Shown here: piece by piece, positions 6,356-12,515 of the stretch
Numbering within the stretch: position 1 is the stretch's first letter
How the letters are laid out: each line of letters begins with the position of its first letter
Assembly (NCBI GenBank): GCA_934133175.1
Contig: CAKPAX010000033.1
Coordinates: 1-12,515, forward strand
DNA length: 12,515 bases
Origin: an uncultured Clostridia bacterium
GTDB lineage: Bacteria; Bacillota; Clostridia; TANB77; CAG-508
Direction of reading: 5' to 3'
Translations under genes and position numbers: made by a program
Notes under the pieces: generated by a model
The model's database searches: none
Told to the model about the DNA's origin: nothing
The model's input: only the letters and a program-made list of their open reading frames with translations

Positions 6356-7591
6356 ATGATAAAAATTAACCAAAACTTTTTAAATTTACAAGATAGCTAT
6401 TTATTTTCAACAATAGCCAAAAAAGTTGCTGAATACAGCAAAAATAATCCTAGTAAAAAAATAATTAAATTAGGAATTGGGGATGTAACAAGACCAATTG
6501 TTCCAGCTTGTTTAGAAGCAATGCATAAAGCAGTTGATGAAATAGGAACACAAGAAGGATTTAAAGGATATGGACCAGAACAAGGATATGAATTTTTAAG
6601 AGAAGCCATATCAAATGATTACAAAAAGTTAGGAGTAGATATACAAACTAATGAAATATTTGTGTCAGATGGAGCAAAGTGTGATTGTGGAAATATTGTA
6701 GATATATTTGCCCAAGATAATATTGTTGCAATAACAGATCCAGTATATCCAGTATATTTAGATACAAATGTTATGTCTGGAAGAAGTGGAGAATTTGATA
6801 ATGAAAAAGGTATATATAAAAATATAGTTTACCTACCTGTTATAGCAGAAAATGATTTTAAACCAGAATTACCAAAAGAAAAAGTTGATATGATTTATTT
6901 ATGTTTTCCAAATAACCCAACAGGAACAGTACTTTCAAAAGAAGAACTAGAAAAATGGGTTAAATATGCAAAAGAAAATAATTCTATAATATTATATGAT
7001 TCAGCATATGAAGCATTTATTACAGAAGAGGATGTTCCACATAGTATATTTGAAATAGAGGGAGCAAAAGATGTTGCAATAGAATTTAGAAGCTTTTCTA
7101 AAACAGCAGGATTTACAGGAGTTAGATGTGCATATGTTGTTATACCACAAACAGTAATGGGATATTCAAAAAATGGAGAAAAAGTAAGTTTAAATAAATT
7201 ATGGAATAGAAGAACATGTACTAAGTTTAATGGGGTATCATATGTAGTACAAAGGGCAGCAGAAGCAACATTTACAGAAGAAGGGCAAAAACAAGTAAAA
7301 GAAAACATAGCTTATTATATGGAAAACGCCAAAACAATAAAAAAAGGATTAGAAGATGCAGGTTATACTGTTTTTGGAGGTACAAATTCTCCATATGTAT
7401 GGCTTAAAGTACCAGATGGAATAACATCTTGGGAATTCTTTGACAAACTTTTAGAAGAAGTAAATGTAGTAGGAACACCAGGTAGCGGATTTGGACCACA
7501 TGGAGAAGGATATTTTAGATTAACTGCATTTGGAACAAAGGAAAATACAAAAGAAGCTATTGAAAGAATAAAAAATTGGAAAATAAAATAA
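6356..7591 (+). CDS. dapL: LL-diaminopimelate aminotransferase
   Basis: This PLP enzyme makes LL-diaminopimelate directly from tetrahydrodipicolinate with glutamate as amino donor, bypassing the acylated intermediates of the succinylase and acetylase routes. The 411-residue fold-type I aminotransferase shows KLGIGDVTRPI, GYGPEQGYEFLREAI, DPVYPVYLDTN, CFPNNPTGTVLSKEEL, YDSAYEAFI, and RSFSKTAGFTGVRC with the PLP lysine K249. NRRTCTKFNGVSY and the C-terminal GTPGSGFGPHGEGYFRLTAFG follow. The GDVTRP and FNGVSY segments separate DapL from ordinary aspartate aminotransferases. The ATG at 6356 is chosen over an in-frame GTG at 6347 that lies inside the ribosome binding site. It is divergent from murE, and a strong terminator follows four bases after the stop. 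Confidence 0.97.
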   Translation: MIKINQNFLNLQDSYLFSTIAKKVAEYSKNNPSKKIIKLGIGDVTRPIVPACLEAMHKAVDEIGTQEGFKGYGPEQGYEFLREAISNDYKKLGVDIQTNEIFVSDGAKCDCGNIVDIFAQDNIVAITDPVYPVYLDTNVMSGRSGEFDNEKGIYKNIVYLPVIAENDFKPELPKEKVDMIYLCFPNNPTGTVLSKEELEKWVKYAKENNSIILYDSAYEAFITEEDVPHSIFEIEGAKDVAIEFRSFSKTAGFTGVRCAYVVIPQTVMGYSKNGEKVSLNKLWNRRTCTKFNGVSYVVQRAAEATFTEEGQKQVKENIAYYMENAKTIKKGLEDAGYTVFGGTNSPYVWLKVPDGITSWEFFDKLLEEVNVVGTPGSGFGPHGEGYFRLTAFGTKENTKEAIERIKNWKIK

Positions 7592-7594
7592 GTA

Positions 7595-7638
7595 AAAACA
7601 ATAAGATTGCAAATATAATTTTGCAATCTTATTGTTTT
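7595..7638 (+). terminator. Long-stem intrinsic terminator of dapL
   Basis: Arms 7595-7613 and 7620-7638 are perfect reverse complements over 19 bp (core AAGATTGCAAA / TTTGCAATCTT) with a 6-nt loop. The 3' arm ends in TTTT, followed by a further AT-rich run. It could act on both strands. Confidence 0.9.
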
Positions 7639-7643
7639 ATATT

Positions 7644-7675
7644 ATTATAGGAAAGTTCTCCGAACTTCCTATAAT
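7644..7675. repeat. Palindrome A of the intergenic cluster
   Basis: ATTATAGGAA-A-GTTC (7644-7658) pairs with GAACTTCCTATAAT (7662-7675) over 14 bp with a single bulged A and a 3-nt loop TCC. It lies immediately after the dapL terminator, has no T-run after it, and is not needed to end dapL. It may be part of a repeat element with palindromes B and C. Confidence 0.7.
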
Positions 7676-7691
7676 ATAAATATATTGCACA

Positions 7692-7712
7692 GAAATTTGC
7701 TTTGCAAATTTC
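7692..7712. repeat. Palindrome B of the intergenic cluster
   Basis: GAAATTTGC (7692-7700) and GCAAATTTC (7704-7712) form a perfect 9-bp stem around a TTT loop. No T-run follows on either strand, so it does not look like a terminator. Confidence 0.7.
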
Positions 7713-7718
7713 ACGCAC

Positions 7719-7783
7719 GAACAAAGACGCGGACTTTAAAATGTTTTAATAATTACAAAAGTTATTAATGGCCGCTTTTGTTC
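7719..7783. repeat. Structured element C of the intergenic cluster
   Basis: GAACAAA (7719-7725) pairs with TTTGTTC (7777-7783). After a G-T wobble and a 2-base bulge, GCGG (7729-7732) pairs with CCGC (7772-7775). An inner TTAATAA/TTATTAA (7746-7752, 7762-7768) can form a second helix. The stems carry a local GC peak in an otherwise AT-only spacer. It could be a structured RNA or the end of a small repeat element. No open reading frame is seen in it. Confidence 0.55.
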
Positions 7784-7827
7784 TAATAAAAAAATATATA
7801 AAAATGTATAAAATATTAAAATGGTCA

Positions 7828-7860
7828 ATGTAACAAAAATGTAAAAGAAATGTAATAAAA
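7828..7860. promoter_or_regulatory. Three 11-bp direct repeats, candidate regulator binding site
   Basis: ATGTAA occurs at 7828, 7839 and 7850, exactly one helical turn apart, each followed by an A-rich pentamer. On the minus strand they read TTACAT. Tandem hexamers at 11-bp spacing are typical of binding sites of OmpR/PhoP-family response regulators. The block is centred about 70 bases upstream of the -10 at 7914, a normal activator position. Chance in an A-rich spacer cannot be excluded. Confidence 0.4.
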
Positions 7861-7910
7861 GTAAAGAAAAAAGTATTAAATGAGTATCCGTAAAGGCATA
7901 GAAGACTAAT

Positions 7911-7919
7911 TGATATAAT
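7911..7919 (+). promoter_or_regulatory. Extended -10 promoter candidate for the LRR/Ig protein gene
   Basis: TGATATAAT is a perfect extended -10 (TG-N-TATAAT) with no recognisable -35 at 16-18 bases (TAAAGG at 17). It would give a leader of about 70 bases. A competing candidate is TTGAAA (7942-7947) with TAAAAT (7964-7969) and a 16-base spacer, which would start nearer the gene. Confidence 0.45.
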
Positions 7920-7995
7920 TAAAAATAAGAGCTATTGAAATTTGAAACAAAATATTGTAAATATAAAATAGAGATAATATTAGGAGGAGTAGAGT

Positions 7996-8082
7996 ATGTT
8001 AAATAAAAAGGCAAGAAGAATTATTTTTATATTTATATTGTTTTTAATTACAATAACTTTTAAATTGCCAAGCGTTGAAGCT
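7996..8082 (+). other. Signal peptide of the LRR/Ig protein
   Basis: The segment has a basic N-region (residues 4-8, KKARR), a long hydrophobic core (IIFIFILFLITITF) and a C-region ending SVEA before S30, fitting signal peptidase I cleavage after A29. No lipobox cysteine is present. Confidence 0.85.
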
Positions 8083-11000
8083 TCAACCACATACCAATTT
8101 GGAGATACTGCAACAGGTGTGTTGGATGATAATGGAACATTAACTATAAGCGGAACAGGTACAATAACTTCAGATAAGATTCAAAACACAGATGATAAAA
8201 AATACTTAAAAAGTAATACTAAAAAAATAGTTATAAATAATGGGATAACTGGAATTGAATCATATACATTTCGTGATTATAGTAATCTAACAGATATAAC
8301 GTTTCCCAATACCTTAATTTCAATAGGTACAGCTTCATTTACAAATTGTAAAAGTTTAACTAATATACCAACTCCTGATAGTGTGACTAGTATAGCCGAA
8401 AGTGCATTTTCTGGTACAGGATTTACTCAAATTCCAAATTTTAAAAATGTAAAGAGTATAGAAGAAGAAACATATGCTCATTGCCATAATTTAACTAATA
8501 TTATAGTTCCTTCTTCAATTGAAACAATAGGTCAAAATGCGTTTTACTTTTGTCAAAAATTAACTAGTGTAGAAATAAAAGATAATGTAAAATATATTAA
8601 TTATAAAGCCTTTTCAGAAGTAAATGATAATACAATATTAGCTGGAAAATTTTCATCTATAAGTGTATCTGAAAATAATCAATATTTTAGTAGCCAAGAT
8701 GGTATATTGTTTAATAAAAATAAAACTGAATTGGTAAAGTTTCCGGAAGGAAAAATAGATGAACAATATGTAATACCAAATACAGTTACAAAAATATCTG
8801 ATCGTGCATTTGAACATTGTGTTAATTTAAAAGATGTAACAATACCAGATGGTATTACAGAAATAGGATATGAAGCTTTTTGGAAAGCGGGGCTAACTAA
8901 AGTTGTAATTCCATCAATGGAATCTTTACAAAGTGGATATACATTTAAGGAATGTAATAATTTGGAGTCTGTTGTATTTAAAAATGGTATTTTGTTTTTA
9001 AATAATTATACATTTGAAGATTGTGAAAATTTAACAAGTGTGACAATACCAGAAAGTGTAATATCTATAGGTGGAGGATTTTTTGCTGGATGTGGTAAAT
9101 TAACGGAAATTAATATTGATAGTAATAATAAAAAATATTTTAGTGAAAATGGAATTATTTATAATAAAGATAAAACAGAAATAATAGCATACCCATCATT
9201 AAAAGGTGCATATACAATTCCAAATTATATAACTTCTATAGGTGATAGTGCATTTATGAAAAACTATGGCTTAACAAGCATAAAAATTCATTCTGGTATA
9301 TCAATTGAAAGTCAAGCGTTTGAGTATTGTAATGAATTAACAAATGTTGAGATTGATTCTGGTTCACAAACAATTGGAAAGATTGGTCGCCTTGCATTTG
9401 CATATTGTAAAAAGTTAAAAGAAATAAAAATTCCAAATACTGTAACCAGTATAGATGATATGGCATTTTATTATTCTGGATTGGAAAAAATACAAATTCC
9501 GCCAAGTGTAACACAAATAAATTCAACTGCTTTTCAAAGTGTAAATCAAAACTTAATATTTCTAGTTGAAGAAAATAGTTTTGCAAATAATTTTGCAAGA
9601 AGAAGTTATAGAAATTATGTAACATTTAGTACAATGAGTCCAACAAATGGAAATGTAGACGTAAAGTTAAAAGATAAAAAAATTCGTACATTTTTTGAAA
9701 ATGGTTCTTGTGAAGTAGAATACAAATATGGAAATTATGAAAATTATAAGACCAATAAAATAACTGTTACAGTTGATTGGATAAATGAAACAGTAAAACC
9801 ACAAATAGAAAGTTTGGTAGCAAATACAACAAAATGGACCAATAGCGATGTAGTGTTAACAGTAACTGCAAATGATGGAAACTCAGGACATGATTTAACT
9901 TATTCATGGGATGAGGGTGAAACTTATGGAACAGATACAACAAAAACAGTAACAACAAATGGTACATATTATGTTTATGTAAAAAATAGTATAGGAAGTG
10001 TTTCTGGACAAAGTATAGTAATTAGTAATATAGATAAAGATGCTCCATATATATGGAACATAGAAAAAAGTACAGAGTCTTTAACTAAAGAAGATATACA
10101 AATAACAGTAACTGCATATGAACGTGGTTCGCAATCAGAAACGTCAGGATTGGCAGATTCGGCATATTCATTAGATAAAACGAATTGGAGTAATAGCAAT
10201 GTATTAACAATAACAGCGAATGGAACATATACAATATATGTAAGAGATAATGCAGGAAACATTGCACAACAAGATATAACAATAAGTAATATAGATAAAA
10301 CAGGACCAACTATACAACTAACAGCAAATACAACAGAATGGACAAATGGAAGTGTTAAATTAACAGTATCCGCAACAGACAATGAAGGAGGAGCTGGTTT
10401 AAGTAGCTCTCCATATTCATGGGATGCTCAGCAAACATGGGGAACAACTACAACAAGATATGTATCTTCAAATGGAGAATATACAGTATCAGCAAAAGAT
10501 AGATTAGGAAATATTTCGACACAAAGTATAACTGTAAGTAATATAGATGTAATTCCACCTGAAATTACAGGTGTACAAGATGGAAAAATTTATACAAATG
10601 TTATAGTTAGACCAGTAATAACAGATAATAATGAGATAAGTAGAGTAGCTTTAAAAAAAGATGGTAAATTAGTTCAGTTTAGTTCAGGAAATGAAATAGG
10701 TGAATCAGGGCAATATGAATTGAGAGCATATGATGTTGCAAATAATGTAACAACAATTAAGTTTACTTTAGTTATATCTGATACAACAAAGCCAACAGTA
10801 AAATTAAGTGCAAATTCAACAAGTTGGACAAAAGATAATGTAATATTAACAGTATCAGCAGTAGATGATGATGGTGGACTAGGATTAGCTGAACAGGCAT
10901 ATTCATGGGATAATACCAATACATGGGGACAAGAAACAACAAAAGAAGTAACAGCAAATGGAACATATGGTGTATATGTAAGAGATAAGGCAGGAAATAC

Positions 11001-12515
11001 TACATATGAAAGTATTAAAATAGAGAATATAGATAAACAAGCACCATCAGTAAGTTTAAGTCAAAATGTTTCTTTATACACAAATGGAAATGTGATAATA
11101 ACAGCAACAGCATCTGATAATCAGAGTGGATTAGCAGATTCAGCATATTCATGGGATAATCAGCAAACATGGACTAATGAAAAAACAAAAGAAGTAACAG
11201 TGAATGGAAAATATACTGTATATGTAAAAGATAAAGTAGGAAATATTTCAAATAAGAGTATAGAAGTAACCTATATAGATAAAGTCAATCCAACAGTTGA
11301 ATTAACACCAAATACAACAGTTTGGACCAAAGATAATATAACATTAACAGCAACGGCAACAGATAATGATGGTGGATCAGGTATTTCACCAACAAATTCA
11401 GCATATTCATGGGATAACCAACAAACATGGACTAATACAAAAACAAAAGAAGTAACAGCAAATGGAACATATACAATTTATGTAAGAGATAGAGCTGGAA
11501 ATATTGCAAGTAAAAGTGTAACAGTAAGTAATATAGATAAAACAGCACCAACGATAAATGTAACAGCAAGTACAACAAACTTGACAAAAGATAATGTAAC
11601 ATTAACAATAACAGCAACAGATAGTCAAAGCAATTTGGCAGATCAACCATATTCATGGGATAATCAACAAACATGGACTGTAGCACGAACAAAAGAAGTA
11701 ACAGCAAATGGAACATATACAGTTTATGTAAGAGATAAAGCAGGAAATGTTGCAAATAAAAGTATAACAGTAAATAATATAGATAAAACATTACCAACAG
11801 TAAATATAACACCAAGTACAACAAACTGGACAAAAGAAAATATAACGTTAACAATATCAGTAAATAATGAACAAGAAAGTCTAGGATTAGATGATAAACC
11901 ATATTCATGGGATGGAACAAATTGGGGAACAAGTACAACAAAAGAAATAACAACAAATGGAACATATACAGTTTATGTAAAAAATAAAGTAGGGACAATA
12001 GTAGAAAAAAGTATAACTATAAGTAATATAGATAAAACAGCACCAACAGTAAATGTAACATCAAATACAACAAACTGGACAAAAGGTAATGTAACATTGA
12101 CAGTAACAGCAACAGATAATCAAAGCAATTTATCAGAACAACCATATTCATGGGATAAAACAAATTGGGGAACAAGTACAACAAAAGAAGTAACAGCAAA
12201 TGGAACATACACAGTATATGTAAAAGATAAAGTTGGAAATATTGCAAATAAAAGTATAACAGTAAATAATATAGATAGAACAGCACCAACAATAAATGTA
12301 ACGTCAAATACTATAAATTGGACAAAAGATAATGTAACATTAACAATAACAGCAACGGATAATGAAGGTGGCTCAGGATTAGATGATAAGCCATATTCAT
12401 GGGATGGAACAAATTGGGGAACAAGTACAACAAAAGAAGTAACAGCAAATGGAACATATACAGCATATGTAAAAGATAAAGCAGGAAATGTTGCAAATAA
12501 AAGTATAACAGTAAA
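7996..12515 (+). CDS. Secreted BspA-type leucine-rich repeat / Ig-like repeat protein (3' end outside window)
   Basis: The frame is open from the ATG at 7996 (AGGAGG at 7982-7987, 8 bases upstream) to the window end: 1506 residues and no stop. Residues 1-29 are a signal peptide (KKARR, hydrophobic core, SVEA before S30). Residues 30-75 are the BspA N-cap (LDDNGTLTISGTGT). Residues 76-535 carry BspA/TpLRR repeats of the form C-x-x-L-x-x-I-x-IP-x-x-V-x-x-I-G-x-x-AF, interrupted by SENGIIYNKDKTEIIAYP-type inserts. Residues 536-601 are a degenerate Ig-like linker (SPTNGNVDVKL). From residue 602, at least eleven tandem Ig-like units follow. Cysteines occur in the LRR part but not in the Ig array. 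BspA relatives bind host matrix proteins or other bacteria, so an adhesin role is likely but inferred. Any cell-wall anchor (LPXTG, GW, SLH) would lie beyond the window. Confidence 0.93.
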   Translation, partial: MLNKKARRIIFIFILFLITITFKLPSVEASTTYQFGDTATGVLDDNGTLTISGTGTITSDKIQNTDDKKYLKSNTKKIVINNGITGIESYTFRDYSNLTDITFPNTLISIGTASFTNCKSLTNIPTPDSVTSIAESAFSGTGFTQIPNFKNVKSIEEETYAHCHNLTNIIVPSSIETIGQNAFYFCQKLTSVEIKDNVKYINYKAFSEVNDNTILAGKFSSISVSENNQYFSSQDGILFNKNKTELVKFPEGKIDEQYVIPNTVTKISDRAFEHCVNLKDVTIPDGITEIGYEAFWKAGLTKVVIPSMESLQSGYTFKECNNLESVVFKNGILFLNNYTFEDCENLTSVTIPESVISIGGGFFAGCGKLTEINIDSNNKKYFSENGIIYNKDKTEIIAYPSLKGAYTIPNYITSIGDSAFMKNYGLTSIKIHSGISIESQAFEYCNELTNVEIDSGSQTIGKIGRLAFAYCKKLKEIKIPNTVTSIDDMAFYYSGLEKIQIPPSVTQINSTAFQSVNQNLIFLVEENSFANNFARRSYRNYVTFSTMSPTNGNVDVKLKDKKIRTFFENGSCEVEYKYGNYENYKTNKITVTVDWINETVKPQIESLVANTTKWTNSDVVLTVTANDGNSGHDLTYSWDEGETYGTDTTKTVTTNGTYYVYVKNSIGSVSGQSIVISNIDKDAPYIWNIEKSTESLTKEDIQITVTAYERGSQSETSGLADSAYSLDKTNWSNSNVLTITANGTYTIYVRDNAGNIAQQDITISNIDKTGPTIQLTANTTEWTNGSVKLTVSATDNEGGAGLSSSPYSWDAQQTWGTTTTRYVSSNGEYTVSAKDRLGNISTQSITVSNIDVIPPEITGVQDGKIYTNVIVRPVITDNNEISRVALKKDGKLVQFSSGNEIGESGQYELRAYDVANNVTTIKFTLVISDTTKPTVKLSANSTSWTKDNVILTVSAVDDDGGLGLAEQAYSWDNTNTWGQETTKEVTANGTYGVYVRDKAGNTTYESIKIENIDKQAPSVSLSQNVSLYTNGNVIITATASDNQSGLADSAYSWDNQQTWTNEKTKEVTVNGKYTVYVKDKVGNISNKSIEVTYIDKVNPTVELTPNTTVWTKDNITLTATATDNDGGSGISPTNSAYSWDNQQTWTNTKTKEVTANGTYTIYVRDRAGNIASKSVTVSNIDKTAPTINVTASTTNLTKDNVTLTITATDSQSNLADQPYSWDNQQTWTVARTKEVTANGTYTVYVRDKAGNVANKSITVNNIDKTLPTVNITPSTTNWTKENITLTISVNNEQESLGLDDKPYSWDGTNWGTSTTKEITTNGTYTVYVKNKVGTIVEKSITISNIDKTAPTVNVTSNTTNWTKGNVTLTVTATDNQSNLSEQPYSWDKTNWGTSTTKEVTANGTYTVYVKDKVGNIANKSITVNNIDRTAPTINVTSNTINWTKDNVTLTITATDNEGGSGLDDKPYSWDGTNWGTSTTKEVTANGTYTAYVKDKAGNVANKSITV
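8221..9600 (+). repeat. BspA/TpLRR leucine-rich repeat region
   Basis: At least a dozen units of about 22-24 residues match the Treponema pallidum/BspA class of LRR. Examples are CVNLKDVTIPDGITEIGYEA, CENLTSVTIPESVISIG and CKKLKEIKIPNTVTSIDDMA. Two longer units carry the family's usual insert with a D/N-G-I-(L/I)-(F/Y)-N-K segment (near 8698 and 9148). At DNA level the units are diverged, in contrast to the downstream Ig array. Confidence 0.9.
9799..12515 (+). repeat. Tandem array of at least 11 Ig-like repeats
   Basis: Counting from the conserved proline of each unit, starts fall at 9799, 10045, 10306, 10558, 10792, 11044, 11290, 11548, 11794, 12043 and 12286, giving units of 78-87 residues. 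The consensus runs TAPTVNVT-x(2)-TTNWTKDNVTLT-x-TATD, a variable loop, PYSWD, a W or Y, TKEVTANGTYTVYVKDKAGN and KSITVNNIDK. Unit 4 (10558-10791) is a different, shorter Ig type without PYSWD. Units 9-11 share long identical DNA stretches of about 50 bases, so the array is recently homogenised. Unit 11 is cut by the window end. Confidence 0.92.

Noticed and set aside
10653..10659. A7 run as a phase-variation slippage site
   Set aside because: Runs of this length are common in this A-rich sequence and the frame is intact on both sides. There is no evidence for switching.
11432..12496. Long minus-strand open frames (96-188 residues) across the Ig repeats, and similar ones at 9254-10966
   Set aside because: They are Leu/Tyr/His-rich, mirror the A-rich repeat coding of the + strand, lack ribosome binding sites, and repeat with the same period. 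They are shadows of the adhesin-like gene.
9799..12515. Repetitive region considered as a CRISPR or satellite array
   Set aside because: Unit length is 234-261 bases with an intact reading frame and protein-level conservation. There are no short identical repeats with unique spacers.

Overview
The window reads as a low-GC, A-rich chromosome segment from a Gram-positive (Firmicutes), most likely Clostridia-type, bacterium. The evidence is AT-rich third codon positions, strong AGGAGG/GGTGAT ribosome binding sites, sigma-A promoters close to consensus, a Gram-positive-type PlsX, and a meso-diaminopimelate route using LL-diaminopimelate aminotransferase (DapL). A BspA-like surface protein suggests a host-associated lifestyle, but that is inference. 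No tRNA, rRNA, CRISPR array, insertion sequence or phage gene was seen.

Layout. Positions 1-789 hold the 3' two thirds of tuf (EF-Tu), closed by an intrinsic terminator. plsX (926-1954) and acpP (2086-2325) follow on the + strand, each with its own promoter: the acyl-phosphate synthase and the acyl carrier protein of phospholipid and fatty acid synthesis. Two face-to-face terminators (2350-2391 and 2446-2480) separate them from two minus-strand genes, an unrecognised 79-residue basic protein (2519-2758) with a perfect consensus promoter, and a membrane-anchored stand-alone peptidoglycan glycosyltransferase (2891-3595). Then come dapF (+), murE (-) and dapL (+), in divergent and convergent pairs with individual promoters and terminators. 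Together these four genes cover the end of DAP synthesis (DapL, then DapF), addition of the third stem residue (MurE) and glycan polymerisation (GT51). MurE is divergent at its substrate-recognition motifs.

The 404-base gap 7592-7995 holds a 19-bp terminator stem, a cluster of three palindromic structures with locally raised GC, three direct repeats at exactly 11-bp spacing, and a promoter. It leads into a very large secreted protein that starts at 7996 and is still open at 12515 (1506 residues visible). This protein has a signal peptide, a BspA-type leucine-rich repeat domain, and at least 11 tandem Ig-like repeats of 78-87 residues, ten of which carry an Asp-box-like S-x-D...W motif. The last repeats are nearly identical at DNA level in places and look like a recently expanding, recombining array.

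The most unusual items are the adhesin-like repeat protein and its upstream control region, the palindrome cluster at 7644-7783, the small unknown protein with the perfect promoter, and the altered MurE motif. I found no evidence for a complete, wholly new multi-gene system.
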